A DNA stretch of 64,000 nt from a virus. The stretch lies in IMG/VR virus record IMGVR_UViG_3300035670_009638, positions 18,502 through 82,501 of that record; one strand, given 5' to 3'. Position 1 is the first letter of the stretch; each line of letters opens with the position of its first letter. The notes below the pieces were generated by a model. It ran no database searches and was not told the DNA's origin. It saw only the letters and a program-made list of their open reading frames with translations. Positions 47,689 to 55,068 of this stretch are shown here, piece by piece. The position numbers and the translations under genes are program-made.

Positions 47689-47719
47689 TAAAAATGATGG
47701 GCCAAAACCCATCATTTTT
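47687..47719 (-). terminator. Rho-independent terminator
   Basis: AAAATGATGGG / CCCATCATTTT 11-bp stem then TATTTACG, at the end of the lipoprotein operon. Confidence 0.85.
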
Positions 47720-47855
47720 TGTACTTACGTTTATATTTGAATCGATGAATAATAGAGTGAGTTAAATCACGAATCACTTCAAAGAATATTAGAGCTACTA
47801 CTCCAAAAACAATTAGGAAGACTAGAAATTGTAAGATTAATACAAGAAACATCAT
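47712..47855 (-). CDS. 47-aa membrane protein
   Basis: Starts with ATGATG, the first ATG overlapping the stop of the lipoprotein gene (ATGA), with GGTGGAAGAAAA upstream. One hydrophobic helix (residues 1-27) and a basic tail (Arg-Phe-Lys-Tyr-Lys-Arg-Lys-Tyr-Lys-Lys). Probably works with the co-translated lipoprotein. Confidence 0.6.
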   Translation of the reverse strand: MMFLVLILQFLVFLIVFGVVALIFFEVIRDLTHSIIHRFKYKRKYKK

Positions 47856-48136
47856 TTTTCTTCCACCACAATTATGTCTGTTGCTGATCTATAAATGATT
47901 ACTACCTTTCCATCTTTAATAAATTTGACTTTATGCTCGTCAGCTTGAACATCAAATTTTCCTTCATATCGTTTAATTACTTCACCGTCAATATTGATTA
48001 CTTCCACAACTCTTTCAAGCCCTCCACCATATTCAGAAGTTAGATCTTTCTTAGTCCTTTCCCAAGTCTCTCCACAGCCAGAGAGAATGGTTACAAGAGA
48101 TACGGTTAGTAGTAGGGCAGCGATTTTCTTTTTCAT
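47852..48136 (-). CDS. Phage lipoprotein (94 aa)
   Basis: Type II signal peptide: Met-Lys-Lys-Lys then a hydrophobic core and lipobox Leu-Ser-Gly-Cys at residues 18-21, so the mature protein is lipid-anchored at Cys21 outside the membrane. The mature part is beta-rich and resembles small Bacillus phage lipoproteins (DUF5052-like). Superinfection exclusion is a common role of such proteins but is not shown here. The ribosome binding site is AATCGGAGGTTGATTTAA. Confidence 0.75.
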   Translation of the reverse strand: MKKKIAALLLTVSLVTILSGCGETWERTKKDLTSEYGGGLERVVEVINIDGEVIKRYEGKFDVQADEHKVKFIKDGKVVIIYRSATDIIVVEEK

Positions 48137-48174
48137 TTAAATCAACCTCCGATTTAATATTTTGTTACATTGTT

Positions 48175-48202
48175 TTTATATCCGCTCGGAGGAAAACGTA
48201 AA
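48175..48202 (-). promoter_or_regulatory. Promoter, TTTACG-N16-TATAAA
   Basis: -35 at 48197-48202, -10 at 48175-48180. Drives the lipoprotein gene. Confidence 0.8.
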
Positions 48203-48232
48203 ATAAAATAAGAATTTTATAATGTAAAAAGG

Positions 48233-48257
48233 TAAAAAAAATAGGCCATATTAGGCC
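48233..48257 (-). terminator. Rho-independent terminator
   Basis: AGGCC / GGCCT stem followed by ATTTTTTTTACC. Confidence 0.75.
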
Positions 48258-48265
48258 TTTTTTAG

Positions 48266-48838
48266 TTATTCTTCATTATTTTCTTCATCTGTCACAATAT
48301 AGTCTTTAAAGTTATTTTCAATAAATTTAATTTCCTCTTCAGGTGTCATTAATCCATAAGCCTTGCCAATTGTTCCACCTTGCCAATTCCAAATATAGTT
48401 ATGGTCGTGGTCTGCTTGCGAGAAGTCACCTTTTTTCCATCGCTCCAAAATCTCAAGTAAATCATCTTTAACATCAAAATCACTGTTAGAAACTACTTCA
48501 TATACTTGATTAATAGTATTTTTAGTCATAGGAATTGTTCCCCATTTATCTTCTGCTCGAATTTTTTGGTGAGTCATTTTATGCATAACGTCCATAACAG
48601 AAGATAAACTTGAATCTGATGATAAGCCAGTATCATATTGAATTCCATCTATAAATCGTGTTTGCTCCTCAGATTCTTCTTCATCAATTGGAACTAAGAC
48701 TCTTTCATCTTGCTCAATCACTTCAGGTTCTTCTACGGCACTTTCAACTTTTGAGCCTTCTAAAAACTTAAATACTCCAAGTGTAATACCTGCAACCAAT
48801 ACCAAAGAAATAGCAATTATAGTCAAAACTTTTTTCAT
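48266..48838 (-). CDS. Membrane-anchored extracellular protein (190 aa), DUF6241-like
   Basis: One N-terminal transmembrane segment (residues 5-25), an acidic linker (Glu/Asp-rich to ~58), then a globular domain with His/Trp-rich stretches (Met-His-Lys-Met-Thr-His-Gln-Lys and Asp-His-Asp-His-Asn-Tyr-Ile-Trp-Asn-Trp). The domain is reminiscent of DUF6241 proteins of Bacillus and their phages. Role unknown; proximity to the lipoprotein suggests a cell-surface function in lysogens. Confidence 0.6.
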   Translation of the reverse strand: MKKVLTIIAISLVLVAGITLGVFKFLEGSKVESAVEEPEVIEQDERVLVPIDEEESEEQTRFIDGIQYDTGLSSDSSLSSVMDVMHKMTHQKIRAEDKWGTIPMTKNTINQVYEVVSNSDFDVKDDLLEILERWKKGDFSQADHDHNYIWNWQGGTIGKAYGLMTPEEEIKFIENNFKDYIVTDEENNEE

Positions 48839-48914
48839 AATAAATTCCTCCTATAAGAATATTGTCAGTATTTTGGTCATAATATTTAATAGGAATGAGT
48901 TCTACATACAATGT

Positions 48915-48951
48915 TATCAATCTATATCATATTAAAAGTGGTAGATTGATA
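48915..48951. promoter_or_regulatory. Operator-like inverted repeat upstream of membrane-anchored protein
   Basis: Perfect 10-bp arms TATCAATCTA (48915-48924) and TAGATTGATA (48942-48951), 17-bp spacer. A TTGACA hexamer is at about 48970-48975 on the minus strand, but no good -10 at standard spacing was found. This is one of few leftward genes without the TTTACG promoter. Confidence 0.5.
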
Positions 48952-48988
48952 GCAAGGGATTCCTGAAAATTATGTCAATTTTTATAGA

Positions 48989-49363
48989 TTAATAGTTTTC
49001 ATAAACGTAAACTATATTCAATCCAAGTAAAGCTGGTTTGAACTCTTTTATAATTTCTAAAGCTCCTTCAGTAAGACTAACAGTATTTCCTTCTTCATCA
49101 TGGGAAGAGAAAACCACATTTCCACAAAGAACAATATCATAATCAGTTAGACTTACAGTTCTTGAATTTTTAATGATAACTGTTGGAATTGGTGATTCTT
49201 CCTTTAGAAGAAATTCATCATCGAACCAAAGATCTAACTCTCCGATTTGCCTTACATCAAACACTGCATCATTGAGTTCTCTTTTCAATGTTGAGTAAGA
49301 ACTTTCTTGAGACTTCCTAAAAGTAATCTTTTCTCCAGGTTTTACAGTAGCGTAGTTAAGCAT
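48989..49363 (-). CDS. Hypothetical protein (124 aa)
   Basis: Beta-rich, acidic protein with no motif I recognise; contains Val-Ser-Leu-Thr-Asp-Tyr-Asp-Ile-Val-Leu-Cys-Gly-Asn-Val near the centre. It is a single-gene unit behind its own TTTACG-N17-TATAAT promoter; the ribosome binding site AAAAGAGATATGATAAT is weak. Confidence 0.55.
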   Translation of the reverse strand: MLNYATVKPGEKITFRKSQESSYSTLKRELNDAVFDVRQIGELDLWFDDEFLLKEESPIPTVIIKNSRTVSLTDYDIVLCGNVVFSSHDEEGNTVSLTEGALEIIKEFKPALLGLNIVYVYENY

Positions 49364-49420
49364 ATTATCATATCTCTTTTAAAAATATTAATATATATAT
49401 CTCTATTAATATTATATAAT

Positions 49421-49449
49421 TTTCAGAATATTCCGTAAATAGTAAATTT
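49421..49449 (-). promoter_or_regulatory. Promoter, TTTACG-N17-TATAAT
   Basis: -35 at 49444-49449, -10 at 49421-49426. Confidence 0.8.
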
Positions 49450-49473
49450 TAACAGGATATCAATTTATTTCAT

Positions 49474-49498
49474 ACGGGGTAAATATGGACCCCGTAAG
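49474..49498 (-). terminator. Hairpin after small membrane protein
   Basis: TACGGGGT / ACCCCGTA stem; followed by TGAAATAAATT, a weak tail. Confidence 0.5.
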
Positions 49499-49504
49499 CA
49501 TACA

Positions 49505-49699
49505 TTAATCCTCCTTCTTAAAGAAAACTGTATGTGTCATAATTAAAGCGAACATCAATAGGAAGACCCCAGCTAAATTTACGTCTGTTTCAAAAATCAA
49601 GTCTATCCCCATTTTTACAGCAAAACTAGGAACGAATACAGCCAATAGGAATAGAATGATGCTACCAATAAACGCAATTAGACCAGTAAGAAATTTCAT
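49505..49699 (-). CDS. Small two-helix membrane protein (64 aa)
   Basis: Hydrophobic segments at residues 5-28 and 40-58, Lys-Lys-Glu-Asp C-terminus. ATG preceded by AAGGAGAACAAAAATC. Function unknown. Confidence 0.6.
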   Translation of the reverse strand: MKFLTGLIAFIGSIILFLLAVFVPSFAVKMGIDLIFETDVNLAGVFLLMFALIMTHTVFFKKED

Positions 49700-49731
49700 G
49701 ATTTTTGTTCTCCTTTCTCTTAATTATTGTT

Positions 49732-49759
49732 ATTTTATCTGTTGTTTAAAAAACGTAAA
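49732..49759 (-). promoter_or_regulatory. Promoter, TTTACG-N16-TAAAAT
   Basis: -35 at 49754-49759, -10 at 49732-49737. Confidence 0.7.
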
Positions 49760-49792
49760 TCAAAATTGGAAACTATATGTATATAAAAAAAT

Positions 49793-49821
49793 AAAAAGGG
49801 AATGCTTATATTAAGCACTCC
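49793..49821 (-). terminator. Rho-independent terminator of Sak4/flavodoxin-like operon
   Basis: GGAGTGCTTA / TAAGCATTCC stem then CTTTTTATTTTTTT; the stop codon lies in the loop. Confidence 0.85.
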
Positions 49822-50207
49822 ATTCTTTAATAGTTTCTATTAAGTTATCAATTTCTTCCTTGCCGAAGTTTGATGTATTGAATCTTTGTTCGAACTTAAA
49901 TATTCCAATTACTTTAGCTCCACTATCTGAGCAAATTTTATTGATACCATCAACAGCACCACAGAATCTAGGGTAAATAGAATTACCACTACCAAATATG
50001 AAAACTTCTTTGTCTTTTTTAAGTTCACCTAAACGAATTTCAAGTTTAGCAATTTCATTATAGGTTTTTTTCGATTTCTAATTCATCTTGAGTAATACCT
50101 TTTCCTAAAATTTCATTTGCTTTCTCAACACTGGTAATTGCTTCATCAAAGACTAGAGTAGCTTTAGATACGAGTTTATTAGCTTGTTGAAGAGATTTGT
50201 TTGCCAT
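49811..50207 (-). pseudogene. Flavodoxin-like gene split by a frameshift at an A7 run
   Basis: ATG 50207 follows GGAGGAAGATTAAT. The first frame (MANKSLQQANKLVSKATLVF...) ends at TAA after 49 codons, just past a run of seven A (T7 at about 50065-50071 on the plus strand). Removing one A opens a frame to TAA 49811 that contains Val-Phe-Ile-Phe-Gly-Ser-Gly-Asn-Ser-Ile-Tyr-Pro-Arg-Phe-Cys-Gly-Ala-Val-Asp, the C-terminal FMN-site motif of flavodoxins. The joined product is about 131 residues: a helical N-terminus in place of the usual phosphate-loop half. May be expressed by slippage, or be broken. Confidence 0.75.
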
Positions 50208-50208
50208 A

Positions 50209-51258
50209 TTAATCTTCCTCCACGTTTAATGCTTCTTTCATTTTTTTAACTGCAACGAATAATGGTTGAACTTGATGTTTCTTAGCATCAGTAAGTTTAT
50301 TACCAGCACCAAATACTTCATCAACAATTCTCTGTAATTCTTCCATTCGACCAGATTTATGGAATTGAACACCGAGTTCTTTTGCTTCTTTCATCAATGC
50401 ATCAAAATCTAGCTCTTGTTCTTGAATTCCAATAGATTCTTTTTCATCTTTTAATTGAGATGGATCAATTTTTTCAATAGCTCGTTTAACTGCATCTTTG
50501 TAAGCATCAGCATCTAAAGGAATTACTGGGTCAATACCATCAAAAGTAGAACCAGCTTGCCATTGTAGTGTTTCACGAAGATGAATTACTCGATGTTCTT
50601 GTCCAGTTTCATCGGTTGTAACTGTCATAAACAAGATGTTATCAACCATTTTGTTAATTGGTGCCATAACTTTATCTTTTAAATCTGGTACATACTTAAC
50701 GAATTCGTAGTATTGTTCACCAGTTTTCTTATCTTTTGTTAGAGTCATAGTATCGTTGACTTGTTCTTGTAATACTCCTGCAGCTGGAATTTTTGTTGTC
50801 ACTTGAGTTGCATGAGAAATAAATACTGGTGTGTAGCCAAGTTTTTCAATCATTTGAAGGTTATTTTTCCAATCATTTTTCAAGTCAACCCAGTCTTTAC
50901 CCCATTCAACTTGACCAAATTCTGTTTTTCCATATTTAGCTAGAATATAAGTTTCAAGCATGTTATAAAGGTTCTCAACTGTATCAATTGCAATAACATC
51001 AAATCTTTCTTTAACTTTTTTGTTCCGTAGTTGAGATAGTACAGTTAGATATTCAATCCAAGATGAAACATATTGAACATTTGCTCCAACTAATACTTTA
51101 TGACGTTTTTCTGTAGCAACAAATAGAACTCGATCTCCATAAAGCCTATGGACAAAAGTTGTTTTACCAATTTTAGGAGTTCCATAAATAAAAGCTGTGT
51201 AGGAAGATAAATCAGTTGAAGCTTTAACAGGTTCAAGATTTAAAAGATCAATTGCCAT
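50209..51258 (-). CDS. Sak4-like RecA-fold ATPase (phage recombination protein)
   Basis: 349 residues. Walker A Ile-Tyr-Gly-Thr-Pro-Lys-Ile-Gly-Lys-Thr-Thr at residues ~28-38, Walker B-like Val-Ile-Ala-Ile-Asp-Thr-Val-Glu near 94-101, and Phe-Ile-Ser-His-Ala near 146. Matches the AAA_24/Sak4 family of single-RecA-core phage proteins that cooperate with SSB in strand annealing. Its C-terminal ~90 residues are a helical extension. The ribosome binding site is CAATCGGAGGTAATATTTT, complementary to the small-RNA loop. Confidence 0.8.
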   Translation of the reverse strand: MAIDLLNLEPVKASTDLSSYTAFIYGTPKIGKTTFVHRLYGDRVLFVATEKRHKVLVGANVQYVSSWIEYLTVLSQLRNKKVKERFDVIAIDTVENLYNMLETYILAKYGKTEFGQVEWGKDWVDLKNDWKNNLQMIEKLGYTPVFISHATQVTTKIPAAGVLQEQVNDTMTLTKDKKTGEQYYEFVKYVPDLKDKVMAPINKMVDNILFMTVTTDETGQEHRVIHLRETLQWQAGSTFDGIDPVIPLDADAYKDAVKRAIEKIDPSQLKDEKESIGIQEQELDFDALMKEAKELGVQFHKSGRMEELQRIVDEVFGAGNKLTDAKKHQVQPLFVAVKKMKEALNVEED

Positions 51259-51300
51259 AAAATATTACCTCCGATTGTTTAATTTTTATTTCACATTATA

Positions 51301-51328
51301 TTTATATCTGAAGTAAACAAAACGTAAA
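51301..51328 (-). promoter_or_regulatory. Promoter, TTTACG-N16-TATAAA
   Basis: -35 at 51323-51328, -10 at 51301-51306. Drives the Sak4-like gene. Confidence 0.8.
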
Positions 51329-51823
51329 TCAGTTTAATAAAGTTATTTTTTTATTTTTAAGAGTTTGTTTAACATCAATAACTCTTTGATTAGAAGAACC
51401 TCGATATTTCAAACTCAAATCTTTTAATTTAATTATAAATTGACCGTCTATTAAAACATCAATCTCTTTTAGAATTTCAACTTTATCTTTTTGTCTTAAC
51501 AATACTTCAATTTTGTAACCGGTCCAGACCCAAATCGGTTTGTTTACTTCAGTCCTCAATCTTTTGACTAGATTTAACATAGTCTCAGAGTCTTGCATCA
51601 TAGGTTCTCCTCCAAGTATGCTTACTCCATCAATGACAGGATTCTTCGCGTGTTCGATAAACTGATCTTCAACTTCATTTGTCCAAAGTTCACCATAATT
51701 AAAATCTTGGATTTCTTTATTAAAACAACCTTCGCAATTAAATTTACAACCTGATACAAATAAAGCCGTTCTTACTCCAGGTCCATTAGCTGCGTCGAAT
51801 TTTTTTATTTCTGCATAATTCAT
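51329..51823 (-). CDS. nrdG: Anaerobic ribonucleotide reductase activating protein (radical SAM)
   Basis: 164 residues. Cys-Lys-Phe-Asn-Cys-Glu-Gly-Cys at residues 27-34 is the CxxxCxxC iron-sulfur motif, followed by Leu-Gly-Gly-Glu-Pro-Met near 70, the SAM-binding GGE. Generates the glycyl radical on NrdD. Starts 71 nt after the nrdD stop, past a terminator-like hairpin, with AGGGGCTGATATT as ribosome binding site. Active only under low oxygen. Confidence 0.92.
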   Translation of the reverse strand: MNYAEIKKFDAANGPGVRTALFVSGCKFNCEGCFNKEIQDFNYGELWTNEVEDQFIEHAKNPVIDGVSILGGEPMMQDSETMLNLVKRLRTEVNKPIWVWTGYKIEVLLRQKDKVEILKEIDVLIDGQFIIKLKDLSLKYRGSSNQRVIDVKQTLKNKKITLLN

Positions 51824-51856
51824 ATAATATCAGCCCCTAGCTTAACAAATTTACCC

Positions 51857-51890
51857 ATAACAAAAGCACAAGGCTCAAGGCCTCATGCTA
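51857..51890 (-). terminator. Hairpin between nrdD and nrdG
   Basis: AGCATGAGGCC / GCCTTGTGCT stem with TTGA loop then TTTGTTATG; partial terminator or processing site setting the nrdD:nrdG ratio. Confidence 0.6.
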
Positions 51891-51894
51891 GGTT

Positions 51895-54030
51895 TTATAA
51901 ATGAAGAACTCTTTCTTTTATCTCTTTTGTTCTACCTCTATTCCAAAGGTTTGTTCCAATGTATCCACAGGTTCTACGCATAACTTGCATTTCATATTCG
52001 TCATCATTTCCACAGTTAGGACAATACCAATGAAGGTCATCAGTTACTTGCATTTCTCCATCATATCCACATTTATAGCAAATATCTGATTTAGTATTGA
52101 TTTCAGCATATTGAACATTATGATAGATAAAGTTTATAATTTTTTCTACTGCTTCAACGTTCTTACTCATATCAGGAACTTCAACATAAGAAATGCATCC
52201 ACCACTTGAGATAGAATGATATTGAGCCTCAAACTTAAGTTTTGAGAATGCATCAATAGGTTCTGTTACATTAACATGATAAGAGTTAGTGTAATATTCT
52301 TTATCAGTAACACCTTTGATTACTCCAAACTTTTCTCTATCCAATTTACAAAATCTAGCGATAAGTGATTCTGCAGGAGTTCCATATAAACTAAACCCAA
52401 TATTGGTTTCGGCTCCCCATTTATCTACAGATTCTTTCATTTTGTTCATAACTTTTAAAGACAACTCTTGACCTTCAGGAGTTGTATGAGACTTACCAAT
52501 TAGAGCATAAATCATCTCATGTAAACCAACATATCCAAGACTGATGGTTGAATATCCTCCATAAAGAAGTTTGTCAATTTTTTCTCCTTTTTTTAATCTT
52601 GCAATAGCACCGTGTTGCCATAGAATAGGGGCAACATCTGAGACAGTTCCCTTAAGTAGGTCATGTCTTACCATTAATGCTTCATATGCTAATGAAAGTT
52701 TTTCATCTAAAATCTTCCACATTGAATCCATGTCACCGTTGGCTTGAATACCTATACGGGCAAGGTTTAATGAAACAACACCTTGATTAAATCTTCCATA
52801 CCATTTGTTGTTTCCATTTTCATCTTTCCACGGAGATAAATGAGATCTGCAACCCATAGGAGGGAAATTATCTCCATCATAATTTTGTTTCATTATCTTA
52901 ACACTTTGATAATCTGGAACAAGTCTCTTTACATTACATTTTGCTGCAAGCTTAGTTAGATAATCATATTTTCCTCCTTCTAAGCAATTATGTTCGTCAA
53001 GAGGATATACGAGTTTTGGAAAGGCTTCTCCAATTTCTTGGCCTTTGTAATTCTTCATTCCTTCTAATCTTTGTTTAATCATTTCTTCAACGATTAAAGC
53101 TTCTTCTTCTTCATATTCGGAACCAACTTCTACTTCTAAATAAATGGTTGCAAAAGGAGCTTGACCATTAGTTCCTGAGATTGTACTTAATTGGTATCTA
53201 ATTGTTTGAACTCCATTTTTTAAGCTCTCTAATTTTCTATCAGTAGCAAGCTTTTCAGCAGTTTCTTTATCAAATCCCATTTCAGTATACTTCTTAAGAT
53301 ATTTTTCATAGGTAGTTCTTAAGAAAGGAGCAAGATGTTTTATAGTTATCGATTGACCTCCATACTGACTGCTAGCAACTTGAGCCATTATTTGAGTAGC
53401 AACTGTACAAGCTGTTTCAAATGATTTAGGTTTTTCAACAAGCTTTTCGTTAATTACTGTTCCATTTTGAAGCATATCTTCTAAGTTGACTAAATCACAG
53501 TTATGCATATGTTGTAATGTATAGTCCGCATCGTGCCAATGAATATCCCCATCAATATGAGCTTGAACAATATGAGCAGGAATTAACTTTCTAAAAGCTA
53601 TATCTTTAGAAATTTCTCCGGCAATCAAATCTCTCTGAGTTGAAACAATAAAAGCATTTTTATTAGAATTTTCCCTCATAACTTCTTCATTAGTTGTATT
53701 AATCAATTTTAAGATGCTTTCATCTGTTGTATTTACTTCACGCTTAAATTCTTGAACAGCTCTAAAACTTTCATAAGCTTTTGCAATTTGAATTTCATTT
53801 CTTTTAACTAATTCATAATAAACTGTTGTTTCGACTATTTTTACACTTGGAATATCTGATTCATTTTTATAGTAATGATCTGAAAAGTATTTTTCTAATG
53901 AATCAGCAATATCTATAGCAACATCTTCTTTTACAATTCCCGAACCATACTTCATAGCTTTAAGAATGGCATTTTTAATCCTTTCTTTATCGAATTGATT
54001 AATTTCACCATTTCTTTTAATTATTTTCAT
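51895..54030 (-). CDS. nrdD: Anaerobic ribonucleoside-triphosphate reductase
   Basis: 711 residues. N-terminal ATP-cone (Lys-Arg-Asn-Gly...Phe-Asp-Lys-Glu-Arg-Ile near residues 4-17), a long catalytic barrel with Gly-Gly-Cys-Ile-Ser-Tyr near 617 region, a C-terminal zinc site (Cys-Tyr-Lys-Cys and Cys-Pro-Asn-Cys), and the glycyl radical motif Arg-Thr-Cys-Gly-Tyr near 688-692. Reduces NTPs to dNTPs anaerobically. The protein is intact and has a full-length zinc site. Preceded by AAGGAGGACCCCCAA. Confidence 0.95.
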   Translation of the reverse strand: MKIIKRNGEINQFDKERIKNAILKAMKYGSGIVKEDVAIDIADSLEKYFSDHYYKNESDIPSVKIVETTVYYELVKRNEIQIAKAYESFRAVQEFKREVNTTDESILKLINTTNEEVMRENSNKNAFIVSTQRDLIAGEISKDIAFRKLIPAHIVQAHIDGDIHWHDADYTLQHMHNCDLVNLEDMLQNGTVINEKLVEKPKSFETACTVATQIMAQVASSQYGGQSITIKHLAPFLRTTYEKYLKKYTEMGFDKETAEKLATDRKLESLKNGVQTIRYQLSTISGTNGQAPFATIYLEVEVGSEYEEEEALIVEEMIKQRLEGMKNYKGQEIGEAFPKLVYPLDEHNCLEGGKYDYLTKLAAKCNVKRLVPDYQSVKIMKQNYDGDNFPPMGCRSHLSPWKDENGNNKWYGRFNQGVVSLNLARIGIQANGDMDSMWKILDEKLSLAYEALMVRHDLLKGTVSDVAPILWQHGAIARLKKGEKIDKLLYGGYSTISLGYVGLHEMIYALIGKSHTTPEGQELSLKVMNKMKESVDKWGAETNIGFSLYGTPAESLIARFCKLDREKFGVIKGVTDKEYYTNSYHVNVTEPIDAFSKLKFEAQYHSISSGGCISYVEVPDMSKNVEAVEKIINFIYHNVQYAEINTKSDICYKCGYDGEMQVTDDLHWYCPNCGNDDEYEMQVMRRTCGYIGTNLWNRGRTKEIKERVLHL

Positions 54031-54035
54031 TTGGG

Positions 54036-54082
54036 GGTCCTCCTTATACTAAAATGAGAGAGATTACTCTCTCTAGTAATCT
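54036..54082 (-). promoter_or_regulatory. Alternative hairpins in the nrdD leader
   Basis: AGATTAC / GTAATCT (8-base loop) and GAGAGA / TCTCTC followed by ATTTTAG overlap in GTAATCT, so only one can form. This looks like an attenuator, though the U-tract is short. Confidence 0.4.
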
Positions 54083-54146
54083 ATAGAATTTATTTCATTC
54101 TTTAAATTAGGCTAATCAATTTTTCAATAATATCTTTAATATTGTA

Positions 54147-54174
54147 TTTATATCTGAATCGGACAAAACGTAAA
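54147..54174 (-). promoter_or_regulatory. Promoter, TTTACG-N16-TATAAA
   Basis: -35 at 54169-54174, -10 at 54147-54152. Drives nrdD-nrdG. Confidence 0.8.
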
Positions 54175-54260
54175 TTAAATATTGAATATTTATAATTAAA
54201 ATTCATATATCTTAACTACTACTCTTTTTCATAAGATCTTTGAAAAACACAAATCAAAAC

Positions 54261-54297
54261 AAAAAACAAGAGTAACAAGATTTTTCTCGTTACTCTT
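54261..54297 (-). terminator. Rho-independent terminator
   Basis: AAGAGTAACGAG / CTTGTTACTCTT stem then GTTTTTTG. Confidence 0.9.
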
Positions 54298-54307
54298 AAT
54301 TTTGAAA

Positions 54308-54589
54308 TTACTTCTTGTTTCGATACTTTAAAATCATTACTAACATAACGAAAGCCAACAATTCGTTGAAAATATAGGTAATCACATAACCAAAATTACC
54401 ATTTTGAGTGTATAGTAAAATTGAGTTGATTAAGAGTAATGTTAAAGCGATATTCAGCATTACAAAGAATGATAAACTAATATCTCCAACTTCTTTTGTT
54501 TTGTAAGTATGGATTACTTGAGGAATGTAGCAAATCACCAAAAATACAGTTGTGAGAATAGGAATAACGTTTAATAGAGTTTCAATCAT
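54308..54589 (-). CDS. PQ-loop (SemiSWEET-like) membrane protein
   Basis: 93 residues with three hydrophobic helices (about 5-24, 38-60, 66-87). The first ends in Tyr-Ile-Pro-Gln-Val, the Pro-Gln motif of PQ-loop/SemiSWEET proteins, which form dimeric small-molecule pores. Overlaps the deoxyribosyltransferase-like gene by 4 nt. A transporter in a nucleotide operon is unusual for a phage; substrate unknown. Confidence 0.72.
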   Translation of the reverse strand: MIETLLNVIPILTTVFLVICYIPQVIHTYKTKEVGDISLSFFVMLNIALTLLLINSILLYTQNGNFGYVITYIFNELLAFVMLVMILKYRNKK

Positions 54590-55068
54590 TTAATCTTCTC
54601 CTTTACAGCTTGAACTAAGTCTTCAATTTCAGAAAAAATTCCACCTTCAGTTTGTTTAATCAGTCCAATAACAAATAGGTTTCGATATACAAACTGGTTC
54701 TCTGTTGCATCTTCAATAAGAGCATCAATTTTTTCTGCATTGTCTCTTCCTAATTGTCGAACATCAGTAAACAAAGCAAAGATTGGTTTTCCTGTTGTTG
54801 CAAACATACCAATTTCTGCTGCAACACCAGAATCTATTTCAATACCATCAATTACTGCAATTAAAAAATCGCTTTCCATTAATTTTTCTGTATCAGCTTT
54901 TGCAATAGCAATACTATCTGCATACTGAGTTTTATCATTAATTGCATCATTTTCTTGAGGAACATAAAGATCTACTTTGTTAGTAATAAACCTTAGTCTT
55001 GATGCAATTAATTGATTTGTGAGTCTGTCACCAATTGAGAATAATCCATTTGCTAAATAACCTTTCAT
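54586..55068 (-). CDS. Nucleoside 2-deoxyribosyltransferase-like protein, second copy
   Basis: 160 residues. Starts Met-Lys-Gly-Tyr-Leu-Ala-Asn-Gly-Leu-Phe-Ser; Ala-Val-Ile-Asp-Gly-Ile-Glu-Ile-Asp-Ser-Gly-Val-Ala-Ala-Glu-Ile-Gly near 90-106 carries the conserved Asp and catalytic Glu. Possibly a dNMP glycosidase or nucleoside transferase. Overlaps both neighbouring genes by 4 nt. Confidence 0.8.
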   Translation of the reverse strand: MKGYLANGLFSIGDRLTNQLIASRLRFITNKVDLYVPQENDAINDKTQYADSIAIAKADTEKLMESDFLIAVIDGIEIDSGVAAEIGMFATTGKPIFALFTDVRQLGRDNAEKIDALIEDATENQFVYRNLFVIGLIKQTEGGIFSEIEDLVQAVKEKIK

